From Pseudeuparius sepicola (Eukaryota > Arthropoda > Insecta > Coleoptera > Anthribidae), in NCBI GenBank assembly GCA_963920635.1, contig OY987301.1, forward strand, positions 15,976,501-16,040,500: a DNA stretch of 64,000 bases. Reading direction: 5' to 3'. Made by a program: the position numbers and the translations under genes. How positions within the stretch are numbered: position 1 is the first letter of the stretch; the number at the start of each line of letters is the position of its first letter. This document shows positions 1 to 11,632 of the stretch, one piece after another. The notes under the pieces are model-generated. The model worked only from the letters and a program-made list of their open reading frames with translations, did no database searches and was not told where the DNA came from.

Positions 1-3000
1 TTTTGAGGGATGTATTCAAATGGCCGAAATGATTGCGGCTTAAAAGAAATATGAACATAATTACAATTTTTTTGTTGTCGTTCCAGCCATTTTTTTACAG
101 GCTGTTCAAAAATCAAATTTTTTCGTGTTTTCAGAATGACTCGAAGACATAAATTAATTGACCCGTAGAATCCGAAATCGGCCTCAAAATTCAGCTAAAA
201 ATGTTTTAAACGGCAGACCCTCGCATTTTTTGAAAAGTAAGAAAAAAAATTGGCTTTTTCCGACGCACTTCGACCCTTCTAGATGTTCAAAACTGTGTGT
301 AAATGTAGATTATTTGAACTCTTTCAACCTTGAGGTAATGCAGAAAAAATACAAATTGCCAATAATTATTGATACCTATTTGTAGGTGCGATATCAAGCA
401 CTAACAATTAAGCAACAATAATATAATTTGCAAAATTAAGTACATTGTCTAATAAACCTTATTGCCAATTTATTCATTTAGCATTAATGTATTGGACTAT
501 CGAATATAGTATGAATAAAAAATAAAGTTCGGCAAAGTTGTACGTTGTCCACATTTAAACGCATGCGTCCGCTATGTGGAATACAAAGTTTGGAGTTCTC
601 GATTCTCAGACGCGCTCCAACTCTCGAATGGGGACGTGCTATGTGCTTCCTTCGGTGAATACATCGCGAAAATGCGGGAAACAAACTACTTAAGAAAATA
701 ATTAGTGACTCACAACGAAAATAATCAAAAACGGCGAAAACAGTTTTCTTATAAAAAGCAGGTTTGTTCGGTTTTCATGACTTTGTTTTGGGAGGCTTAT
801 TTTCATTCTGAAAGTACAGGGAGGTGCCGGTGTTTTTCTATTGCTGGAAAATAATGCGAAGCAGAATTGTTACTTTTTTGGATACATTTTATTATCGTTG
901 AAGGTATGAGTCTGCAATGATGATCTTTTTATTCTTATTTTGTATTCTCTATACAGGGCGATTCGTCTAAAACTCCCCGCATTCATATCTCAAATTGAAT
1001 TTTTCTATTGCAAATTGTAGATGTACTTTAAAGATGGCAGTGCGTGTATGTGGAAAATCTGTACCTAGTAGACAATCCTAAGATTATTTCCAAAACTGAA
1101 AACGAGAAACTAATTTTCTGAGGAGCTCTTACAACTATCCTAATATCTCACAGAGTTGTTTTGTCATTTTAAATATCTAGGGGGTCCCAAGAAACAATCC
1201 CCCCTCCTTAACTCCTTCATTTTTTGTGATACACTATTCTTTTTCTACGACTGTTATTATAAGTCTTTGAGTTCAAATTTTGGGTTTTGTAGTTAATTCG
1301 AAATTTAATTGTTTTGAAAATGAACAAGTAGGTATTAAATTTAAGACAAATTTGAACAAAATATTGCTTATTTACAATATTAAAATGATATAATTATTAG
1401 TATCTACCTACTTATAGTTATAAAAAACTTTGGAAAATTTTCTTGAATTAAATTTTCTACCGTCACATTTTGCAGCTTTCAAAATATGTGGCAGTGTCAA
1501 TTTTCTTATTTCTGCTGGAACTGTCCATTTTTTTTTAGAAGTAACTAATTTAACTTTTTTCCAAATATACGAAACCAAAGCTGAACTGTCACAATAATTG
1601 CACCAGTGCGCGTATAAGTATAGACGCGTTTGTTTTCCATGGTCTCAAATTTTCATTATCAGACCCGAGCACAATGATATTCCCGCACCGTTTTACCAGC
1701 GTCCAGAGATCTCTAGACTGGAGACGTAGAATCGTCACTATTTTTCACTCGATTTCAAAAATGAAAATCATCCGTATTTATAATTAATCTATCTGTCGAT
1801 ATATCGAAAAAATATGGCATTTGCTTTGAAAAATGTTAGCTTATATTATGCTACGAAATTGGACGAATAATCTCCCATTAGCATCCACCAAATTTAAAAA
1901 TAATATTTCTGAATATAAAGGAAATTAGTGTGGTGTACAATTCTTCTGGGTCACCCGATATTTTTACGATAAAATAGATTATCCTTAAAAAGTTTCTTAA
2001 AAATATTTCTGAAAAAAGCGATTGAAGCAAATATGTATTAAGAATTTTTAAAAATTGAAGAATATTCAAAAAGGTGCCTATTAGTTTGACATTGTGTTTC
2101 ACTTTTTGAGGAACTGTTAGCAAATTGTAATAACTAATACGGTCGATCCTTTTGAAATTGGATGATTCCAATCCTACTCTGAACATAGGATAGGTACATA
2201 TTTATACAGATGCATGGTAGACTCAACTGGCGGTTCTAACCAAACCGTTTTATTTTGATTACCAAACATATATAAACATGTAGTTACGGGATTTAATGAG
2301 ATCAATAATAGCCGCAATTGAAAATGTTATTAAGCGGATTTAGAGCCTTATTGAAATAAAAACCGCAGGTTTGATAATTTTGTTGGTCAAACTGTCGAAT
2401 ACTAAGTTTTGGCAGAATGCACTTTCACAAAAATAACCGAGCAAATAAAAGCATAATGTGATTGTTGAGTTTTTCGCAAACCAAAAAATAACGCAAACTC
2501 AGAAGTCTCTAATTAATTATTTTCTTGTGAAAAAACTTCCGCGTGTTCACATTTTTAATAAGTAAATTGAAAGTTTGAGTTTGCGTGCCTGAACTATGAA
2601 GCAATTTTATAATGATTACCCGCACCTCACCAGCTTAACAGAAAGTATGTGGTTTACAAAAATAACTAAACCACAGTCTGGACGGTTAAAAACTTTAAAA
2701 TGATAAATTATCCCTTGCAACACAAAGTGTGTTTCTTTATAAATTGCCGTCATTTTCGTAATGTACGCTATACTAGTTTAAAAATAAGGTAAAAGAAAGT
2801 CTTGTAATTTTGTGGAATTAAGTTCATGTTACTCAAAAAAATATCGACACATAAAATAGGTATAGCGTGTTGATGAGATGAGAAAATGTTGTTTGCGAGT
2901 GAAAAGCCGTTAAATTAAAATCAACCACCATACAAACAAAACAAATTTGTAACGATCAGTTTGAAACGATTAATAGAAAATTTGCATCTTGTAAGCAATT

Positions 3001-4190
3001 TAAGTTTAAAAAAACTTACATTTTCTATACAGTAATTGTTTTTTTAATTGCAAGAGGTCACTATCACGAATCCTAGATCTGATCTGTGTCATGTCTAAAG
3101 CCAGTTTTCTATAGAAATTATTTGAATTCATTATATAAAATATACAGGTATACAGTGCTATTGATACACAGGCCATGCCTGTAAAATTTCACATTTAAAA
3201 TTAAAAATTGAGAAATATCAGCAAATTCATAAATATCTAACATTAAAAGAACGAAACTTTGAACATTAACTCAAAAAATAACTTCAACAACTTTGTTTTC
3301 TATACGGACAATTATTGTGTTGGTGAATGTTTAGCGGAATTCAATAAAATATTATTACCAGTTATTCAAACAGAAGTTACTATAGATAATTATGAAGAAC
3401 ACAGGGTACAATATCAGACAGGTGGCTAGGTTATTTGTTCTGTTGTCATGACATTTTGACTTGACATTTATCATTCTGTCATTTCACTTTGACATGACAA
3501 TAATATCAGAGAAATGAGAAAGAATTATTCTCCTAAAGCTCAGAAAACAAAGTTGTTGAAGTCATTTTTTAGTTAACGTTTAAAGTTTGATTCTTTTAAT
3601 GTTAAGTACCTATTTATGAATTTTCCTGGCAACTTGAAAAATTTTTCTTTTAGTCAGTTTGGTTCAGGTTTCTGTGGTGAAAAAACCCAAATTAAAATTA
3701 AATGTATTCGGAATTTATTGATTTTTTTTATAGTAAATAGAGAATAAACTGGCAAGTATGCTATCAAATTAAAGAGGACATTTCGCTTCATAAAAAATGT
3801 GCAATTAATTTTTCTTGGTTTCATTCATTCGATATTGCAAAACTGATGATATCATATTTTCATCCCGACAGCTGTTTCGGGTAGAATAATTTCCATGTTA
3901 ATTTTTTACGGTGGTTTAAAAATCTTTTTTTTTTATTTTGCTCTATAATTTTCACATGTGGCCAAAGACCGCAACTTATTTGGCGACAAAAGAAGGCCGT
4001 CCATAACAGACATTGATCCCATTTTTCCTTGCAAAAATTGGCTGAGATTTTGATTTAGCCACTTAAAATGGACATTTTCTATGCAATGCTTCGAAGTTTG
4101 TTGCTCTTTCCTTAATAAACAGCAAACAGCTTATAGTTGAAACCCTCTACATAATAAATACGGTCTTTAGAGAAAGTTTAACAGGGTTAT
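1..4190. other. AT-rich intergenic stretch, no gene seen
   Basis: No open frame here resembles a known protein. The stretch holds a solo element end near 954 (ATACAGGGCG), a 23-base motif at 1697-1719 that recurs at 20994-21016, and an inverted repeat at 3222-3623. A somewhat GC-richer patch lies at about 540-680 but has no convincing exon. Confidence 0.6.
3222..3623. repeat. Inverted repeat (foldback), about 83-bp arms
   Basis: The arm at 3222-3304 (AAATTCATAAATATCTAAC through CAACTTTGTTTTC) is repeated in reverse complement at 3541-3623, with mismatches. The spacer is about 236 bp and holds several TGACA/TGTCA motifs around 3445-3500. No transposase frame is visible, so it is most simply a non-autonomous foldback transposon. 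Confidence 0.6.
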
Positions 4191-4214
4191 TCTATTTTTT
4201 GTACACACATCAGT
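4188..4214 (+). promoter_or_regulatory. Candidate core promoter/initiator of the GPCR gene
   Basis: A TCAGTC hexamer (A at 4212) matches the arthropod initiator consensus. A T-rich TTATTCTATTTTTT lies 12 to 24 bases upstream. The sequence turns GC-rich directly downstream, up to the start codon at 4403. This would give a 5' UTR of about 191 nt. It is inferred from motifs only, and an upstream noncoding exon with splicing into this region is equally possible. Confidence 0.3.
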
Positions 4215-4358
4215 CTAAAATTCGGCCTGCACACCCGCACCCCACTCCGTTGGAAACCTTTCGCGACCCAAAGCAAACACAGCCCTTTAATATTCTAAGG
4301 TGAAGGAACTTTTAGGTCAATATTCGCCCCTGTGCGCGCCCTTCGTGAAACCCCAGCA

Positions 4359-4385
4359 ATGGAAAAATACGAGCCCCGCCCTTAG
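4359..4385 (+). CDS. Short upstream ORF (8 codons plus stop) before the GPCR start
   Basis: An ATG at 4359 opens the frame MEKYEPRP and stops at 4383-4385, 17 bases before the receptor ATG at 4403. If the transcript includes this segment, the uORF would be scanned first and could lower receptor translation, as is common for GPCR messages. No peptide function is proposed. Confidence 0.35.
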   Translation: MEKYEPRP

Positions 4386-4402
4386 CCGCATAAATCACAA
4401 AG

Positions 4403-5363
4403 ATGAACAACTCCTCCGTGTACTGCAACCTAAAAACTTTCTCGAAGAACTACGAGGACATACACGGCCCTCTCAGTTTCCTGGTGTGCTTGTTCGGGTC
4501 CATCGCGAACGTGCTCAACATATGCGTCCTGACAACGAAGGAAATGAGGTGGCCCACCAACATGATCCTGACCGGGCTGGCCGTCGCAGACTTATTCGTC
4601 ATGATAGAGTACATCCCGTTCACTGTACACAGATACATCAACGACGAGTCCAGGAAATACATCGAACATTACTCGTACAACTGGGCGGTGTTCATGATAT
4701 TTCACGCGTCGTTCAGCCAAGTTTGTCACTTTATATCGTGCTGTTTGACCGTTTTATTGGCCGTGTGGCGTTACGTAGCGATCACAAACCCGCAGAATTC
4801 GCGGAACTGGTGCGAGACCAAACGGACATTTTACGTTATCGTTGCGACGTACGTCGCGTGTACCGTCATATGTTCTCCGGTGTTTCTTTCCCTCAAGATT
4901 TTACCTTACAACCAAACTTGCGACGCCAACGGGAGGATGATCGAAAGAAACGAGTTGAGGAACTTCACAGGGCCAGTGTTCAAGCGAACTATCTACATAA
5001 TCACCCACATAAGTGACAATTACAAGACAGTGAGTTTCTGGATATACGGGGTGGTGATAAAACTGGTGCCATGCATCCTTTTGACGCATCTATCCAGAAG
5101 ACTGATATCGGTGCTGCTGGAAACGAAGAAACGAAGAAAACTGCTGATGAGATCGAATCTTCCTTTGAAGGGGGCGAAAGAGGGCCATCCTATGATGAAT
5201 ACAAAAAATAAGTTCGAAAAGGACAGGCAGGCTGATAGGACGTCGGGGATGCTGGTCGCGGTGTTGCTGTTGTTTCTGTTAACAGAGTTTCCGCAAGCCA
5301 TCTTGGGGTTGCTGAGTGCCACAAAGGGACAACAGTTCCAGAAGGAGTGCTACCTGCCATTAG
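4403..5363 (+). CDS. Myosuppressin-receptor-like GPCR, first coding exon (TM1 to after TM6)
   Basis: Encodes residues 1-320 plus one base of codon 321 of a class A peptide GPCR of the plasma membrane. What is seen: a short N-terminus with overlapping N-glycosylation sites (N2, N3); TM1 with GSIANVLN (N36); TM2 with GLAVADL (D63); the TM3 end LAVWRY, where WRY (122-124) replaces the usual DRY; further N-glycosylation sites at N170 and N187; TM5 with KLVPC (P223); a basic third loop; and TM6 with LLTEFPQAILGLLSA (P297). From family knowledge, GLAVADL, the WRY form, the TEFPQAxLGLLSA block and the CYxPLG end are typical of insect myosuppressin (FLRFamide) receptors, which couple to Gi/o and inhibit visceral muscle. 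The ATG at 4403 has a favourable context and gives a normal N-terminus. The open frame runs to 5449, but homology stops at the donor at 5364. TM7 and the C-tail are missing here. A paralogue or another FMRFamide-like receptor is possible. Confidence 0.88.
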
Positions 5364-5369
5364 GTAAGC
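5364..5369 (+). other. Splice donor (GTAAGC), phase 1
   Basis: GTAAGC follows the first base of codon 321, within CYLPLG. In the receptor family the protein continues from this point into TM7. The frame downstream (ADTFIL-type sequence to the stop at 5449) does not look like TM7, which supports a real exon end. Confidence 0.75.
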
Positions 5370-8300
5370 CAACACTTTTATATTATAAGTACGTAGGTAT
5401 ATGTTCCCCCAGCAATTTTGACGATTTTTTAAATTTATTTAACCGTTGAAACTTTTGAAATTGTAGTAGGCATAGGAGTAACAGTTATGCATCTGGTATT
5501 TTATTCTGTATGCCCATTACGGCCATTTCGATTGCCATTAGCTTCTGTTGGTGCAGTTTTCCATACATTTATTTTAGCTATTTGTTTAACTATACAGAAA
5601 AGTAGCAGATTTATTCCAAATCGTAGTCATATAGCAAGCTATTAAAATAATTAGGCAAGACATTTGTTTTCGATATAGGATTGGGTTGACTTGGTATCAC
5701 CCATAGGATAACTTTTTGCTTTACCAACGTTTTGTATATGGTGTAGTCTCAAACTTTGAATACATGGACACAATTTTAATAATAATGTCACATAATTTAA
5801 TAATCACGTCCAAATAAAAAATTATATTCACGTACTAATTTTTTAAATAGGCAAATTGCCTTTTCCCTCCAACGTAAAGGAAATTTTTATTCTGAACAAC
5901 TTTCCTTGATAAAATGTTTGCGTACCTTGCACAGAAAATACATTTTGCCTATTGAAAATTAAAAATAGGCAAACATTCGAAAAAAAATCAAAGTAGACCA
6001 ATTTCTCAAAATTTTCACGTAGACATGATTTTTTATTCTGAATACTTTTTAAAATTTTCCCGTATCTTGGCACAGAAATTGAAAATATGACAGAAATAAA
6101 ATTACTTTCAAATCAAGCGGGATGGGACCTCAAATGGTCAAATTTCAACTACTTTCATACCCCTTGTTTCACTTGTCCTGGGACGCACCCTGTCTAACCG
6201 TGCGTGTGATATCTTTAAAAATATTGATATCAATTTTTAACCAACTTCAAAAAAAGGAGGTTATCAATTCGGTTTTATTTTTTTTTATTTTTTTATGTCA
6301 GAACTCCGTCATTTATAAACCGATTTGTACAATTCTTTTTTTATTTGAAAGGCTATACCTACAGAATAGTCCCATTTAAATTTGAAGAAAAAACTCCACC
6401 CCTAAGGGTGGAAAAATAGGGGATGAAATTTCATATTGAACCGATTTCGATAGATTCTCTTTTTAATAGAAAGGGATTACTTTAGGAGTGGCCCCAATTA
6501 AACTTGAAGAAAAAATATATAATATACCTACTATTAAAATACGACACAGGCAATTTTTCATTTTAGCGATTTTATAAAGCAAACCCGTAGCGACGTTTCT
6601 TGAATTTCTTGTATATTTGGGGTTGTTATATTTCCATCTGATTTTATGTATGTGTAAAGTTCTATAACTGACAGTGAGAAATTATTTCCTTTATATATTA
6701 TTATTTTATCTTTTATTTTTGCCGATATTTTATATTTTACTCGGATGTGCGAACATTATAGGATACCTACCTATTACAAAGTTCGTGAATCTTCACAAAG
6801 CAGAATGTCTCAATGTGGAAACTGCATGGTTGAAATTGATTTAAAAACTTCCTGAAACTCATCTACATGCCTCGTAAAGTGTAATACCCGGTTATAAATT
6901 TCCGCTCTATTTCAATTGAGCTTAGATCTTGACACGTAATATCCGCTAATCTTTCCGATCCGGAAGTTCCCATAAATCCAAGGAATAATTTTCCTCTGGA
7001 CTTCACAAGCATTCAATCGTCAATTATTTAGCATTGCGGACAGGTCGGCTTTGTTGAAAAGTAACGGCCAGCAAATTGGATTTATATTTAGGTAACACAT
7101 TCCGCACAAAAAATCGGAAACTAGGTAACCCGGTTGTTGTGTCATAAAACAACGCGGAAAACCTACGAAATCGTTAATTTAACAAACCAAAACAATGGAA
7201 AGTATTTCGAGAAATTCTTTTCATAACAATGGTTTACGATTTTAATTTAAATATTATATGCGGCAATTAAAAGGAGTGCCTCTATTAAAAATGAAGATGG
7301 TAGGTATACCACTTTAATATACCACTATTTTTAATAGTAATTAGTAATTTATGTAACAAGTATGCTTAAAATAGTATTTTTGTTGAAAAACGCCTTTACT
7401 CGAGTGCTTCGTACAATTTTTCTTCTACATCAGTCATGGCATGAAAAAATTGTAAGTAAACTTTTAAAATATTATTACCAAATAAAATGTTAATGGTTTT
7501 TTTTTTAACAAATCCTGGCCCGACTAGTGTTCAAGGCAGAATAAATGAAGGGGCAAAGAAAGCAATGTAAGGTATGCGGCCAGAGAAGTTATAACATTGT
7601 AGTTAAATGTTATATGTTTTCTTTGAGCGCAGCGTAAAGTGATGAACAGTGCGCACGGTAATCTACTTTACGCATTCACGATTATTTTACGTACAAGTGC
7701 GATAAAATAAAGTCTTACTTTACGCACGACCAGCAGTGCGTAAAATTGCATTTTAAATAAAGTAGTAAAAAAGTACTTTATGCACCCAAAAGTTTATCTG
7801 TTAATCTGCCACGAAGTTTGTCAGTTTTCGTTGAACTGTTATTAAATGGCAGAATAATCAATTATTTCTGAAAATAGTCTTGTAATATTAAAAAATTCCA
7901 CTACCGGATGTCAAGCGATTGTTATTTGATAACAGGTTCTGGCTACTAGCCTGTAACTAAGAATAGTAATCATAACTAGATGATTTATTTGTCTATACCT
8001 AAATATAATCGGTCGCTCGCTACTTGTTTCAAAATTTAAATTTATTTTGAAACATTCTGAAATGCCTGGGTGTAACAAACTTATATATACTTCCATTTTT
8101 CCGAAATATACCTAAACAAGCGCGGTATAATCAATCAAGGAATTGTGTATTTTTTTGAACAATAGTTGTTTGAAAACCGCAGGCTGTGTGGCATTTCGTC
8201 AATTTACGTGTCACGTCCCCGTAAATATTTTACAATTTTTCAGCCGACTTGAAACGAGGGAGCTCAAAAATAAAATAAATTGGCCCATCAATCTCACTGC

Positions 8301-8530
8301 AGGAATTTTGGCGATAAACAACAAAATTATCAAGATCATACGTACCTATTTATCCGAGGCAAAATAATTACTTCCTAATTTTTCAAAAGGTAATGAATGG
8401 TTGGAATGGCGGTTGGTGTAAATTTTCAGCTATTTTCAGCAAATTATTAATTACATAGGAACATAGGCACTATAGGCAGGTACTATATAATAACTTAATA
8501 ACAGGGAAAATTTTCTCTTCTGAAACAGTA
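5370..8530. other. Probable intron sequence with dispersed repeats
   Basis: AT-rich and noncoding. At about 6240-6520 there is a copy of a widespread insect repeat type (AACTTCAAAAAAAGGAGG, later CCACCCCTAAGGGTGG). At about 7620-7800, motifs of the type TTTACGCAC recur. No exon with a TM7-like reading (NPxxY region, ILYC-type end) was found. Confidence 0.5.
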
Positions 8531-8531
8531 A

Positions 8532-9049
8532 ACCGTCAGATAGTGACAGATTTAGGTACCCCATTTTCGCATACGAGCCTCGAAGAGGGTTGAAAAGTAC
8601 ATCGATGTTGAGTAGAATGAAGGGAAATTTACGAGTGGCCCCTGGGGATAACATATTATAGAAAAATCAATTTTCCTTAACAGAAATAAAAGGTGGCTGT
8701 TGCTCATATTTTCACGCAAGCCGTGTTCACTGAATGATTAATTAATAGAACCTGTCTTCGAAAAACCAAAGGCTTGGGTGTTGCAGGTGGCTAAAGGGTT
8801 GAAATGAGGGCGTAATATTGTAAGGAAAAATCGAGATTTTGACCGATTTTTCCACACAAGCCCATCGCAAGTATGAAAATGTGCATCGTTACTAGCCCGA
8901 AAAATATAAAAAAACATATTATACATAATTAACATGAAATTCGAATTTTCCATATGTTATCTCGTAAATTTATCTTCATCCTACTCAGCATACGCTCTTC
9001 GAGGCTTGTATGCGAAAAGGGCCACATAAATCTGTCACTATCTGACGGT
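8532..9049. repeat. Inverted-repeat element, about 60-bp arms
   Basis: ACCGTCAGATAGTGACAGAT at the left arm (to about 8590) is matched in reverse complement by ATCTGTCACTATCTGACGGT at the right arm (about 8985-9049). The arms also share CGCATAC and CCTCGAAGAG. The spacer is about 400 bp with no recognisable frame. This is probably a non-autonomous DNA transposon. Confidence 0.65.
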
Positions 9050-11005
9050 CTCCAGGTCAAATTATCCAAAACATCGAATTGTTTTCCTTAAAATTTCCTA
9101 GAACATACTTACATATCTACAGGTTGTTCTTGGTGACCTCACACAATCTGTACAATGAGCGCGCTATACTTGTGATTGTAAAGAAGAATTTACTGAAAAA
9201 AATCTAAATAGATTTATTTAATTTTTTGTAAAGGCACCTAGTTTTAAAATTATTAATATTACCTGTACAATGTATCCCCGGATAGATGAAAAGGCTAAAC
9301 AAAAGTCAAGTTGAAATTTGAGCGTCTGGGATTCTGTCTTGCTTGTGTTGAAATTAATTTGTAACATAATTTTAGAATCGAAAAATCACGTAGGTACGCC
9401 TTGAAAATTTTGAAAAAAATGTTTTTTCGCGCCAGTAATGATCGCTTCTTAAAGGTTTTACGACCAAATATTATTATATGAATACTTGGACGCAGAAAAT
9501 TACAGAACCTATATTTTTACATAATTTTACACACCTACTCAGTTTTGCATTCTGTGTAAGATTATTTAATAGGAGTAACATTTTCTAGTAAAGCCTACAA
9601 AAAGGCACTTCACTGGTAAAAACTAGATTTTCCTTTTGTAACAATTTTTAACTCGAATATTTTTTGTCTTTTACAAGAGATATGTTTTTCCTATCTGGGG
9701 ACCCACTGCGTAGTTACATAATAAATTGAAAATTACAGTTTTGTGGGAAGAAAGATCATAACTTTGGATGTTGCCCAATACATTTCAGATAAAATTCAGA
9801 TTAAAACTTAGAGAGTACCTACAAAAGAAAAATAATCTGGGGACGCTCAAAGCAAGACAGTGAGTAGTGAGTGAAGTTTCACAGATAAAATAAAGTTACC
9901 AACTTTCAATGCGCGACCCCGAATAAAAGCGAACGGAAATCTAGAACTTATCCTAACTTAATAAAGGAGAATAATAAATATTCTTTTTTACAAACAGATA
10001 ATTTCCGAACGTTTTGCCAGGGAATTTTACCGAAAGTATCAAGTAATTTTGTGATTTTTTTTTTGTATGGTTTGTAGGAATTCAAATTATTACTTTTCTT
10101 TCATCGCAAAATGAATTCCCAAAAATTCCGTCACCGCGCTTCTTAGAACAACAGGAATTTTTGCCTAAAATGAAATGACAATTTTTTCGTATTATCCAGG
10201 CAATTAATAAATGCCATTAAATGAAAAAGTTTCATTATACAATGTGAGCTTGGTTTATTACGCAGCAGTCTCGACCTTTAAGGATTAAACCAATGCCTAC
10301 GTACACATATCCCTCGGGAATTTTTATCTTTCGTTGGAGTGGCCACATTTAGAAGCTTAGGGAGCGTCTATTGTACCCTTTTAAAAGGGTATATTGACGA
10401 TTGCTAAACTTGTACATCTACAAGATTTCCAAACGTTTTTTTTTTGTGTCTGCAGCAGCCATTCTTAAACAGCCGCTTTGTATGCAATGAATCTCCAGAC
10501 TCGAAAGGAGAATAATAAAAGACTATTTTTACACGCAAATGCTAATTGCTCGGATAATATCTTTGCAATGCAAGGTAATTTTACCAGAAAGTATCAAGCA
10601 ATAGGGGACTTACCAATTGTAACCAAAATAGGTAAATCTAAGTCTACAAACATATATCGATCATCGATCATAAAATAGCTTTATTAGTGTCGCAATGAAA
10701 TGATTAGGACGAGTGACGTGTCACTGCCTTTCGCGACTCTAATATCTAATGTGGTAATATGCACAAAGGACAGCGGTTTCGTTAATTCAAACGAGTGCGG
10801 GCATAGGCGCCAACTTCTAAAAATTTGGCTGGGTGCCCAAGGTACACACCCCCCCAAATGTCATTTAAAAAATATTTTTTATTATGAATATAAAATAAAA
10901 GTACATAACAAAAATCGAACAGTTATCACCCTGATGATTAAAAAAACAAAACGTAAATATAATGAAATAAAATAAAGGTATTTCTATAAAAAAGGCCTTG
11001 TTTTA

Positions 11006-11132
11006 AAATTCAGCGGACTCTCATCCCGATGAATCAGCTGGATATCTGTCTCTTACTTCCTCCAAAGGGAAACAAATTTAATGAGAGGGAGATATCAGCT
11101 GATTCATCCGGATGAGAGTCCGCTGAATTTTA
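11006..11132. repeat. Near-perfect 127-bp palindrome inside the hAT element
   Basis: The left arm starts AAAATTCAGCGGACTCTCAT and the right arm ends ATGAGAGTCCGCTGAATTTT. Each arm is about 50 bp and also carries GATGAATCAGCTG/CAGCTGATTCATC and GATATC. The loop is about 26 bp. The arms differ by only a few bases, so the palindrome is young or kept similar by gene conversion. Confidence 0.8.
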
Positions 11133-11167
11133 AGATGCGGTCTTTAAACAAAAACAAAAAACGACTA

Positions 11168-11632
11168 CACTCTATTCAAACAAAATGCAAGCAAATGGAA
11201 GCACGTGAACAATTCTGAGGGCTAATACGAGGCAGGGCCGCATTAAGGACGATCTCTATGAATTTTATAATATAAAATATAATAATATAATATAAATATA
11301 TAAATATACATATAATATAAATATTAATTATGTCTCAGTATTAAGAACTTTAAAAACAAACTTTTATGGCACACCTAGTCATTCACTTACCTGAAAATTT
11401 CTACTATTAACCCAAATCGTAGCTTCAACAATTAATTAATAAACAGCGAAAGAATTATATCGGAAAACAATAAAGGTCCACTTGCATCTCAATACACCTC
11501 TGTAAGAAATAACGACTCGCTGCACTCGCCCGCCGGGCCAGACTTCATTGCAGGGCGGCTAGCCAATAGCAAGCCGGTCACGTGCGTATCACGCTCTAGC
11601 CATGCAACAACTTGTGTTTAGTTTGAATACAG
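11168..11632. mobile_element. MITE-like repeat, copy 1 (CTCTATTCAAAC ends)
   Basis: A second copy lies at 30903-31340. Shared blocks include AGCACGTGAACAATTCTGAG, CTAATACGAGGCAGG and CGCTGCACTCGCCCGCCGGG. The ends read CTCTATTCAAAC and GTTTGAATACAG, a short inverted repeat. No reading frame was seen. It sits inside the hAT element. Confidence 0.7.

Noticed and set aside
4300..5016. 238-codon plus-strand frame overlapping the receptor exon
   Set aside because: It is a second open frame created by the GC-rich coding sequence of the receptor. It has no domain and a low-complexity charged composition, while the receptor frame has clear transmembrane motifs.
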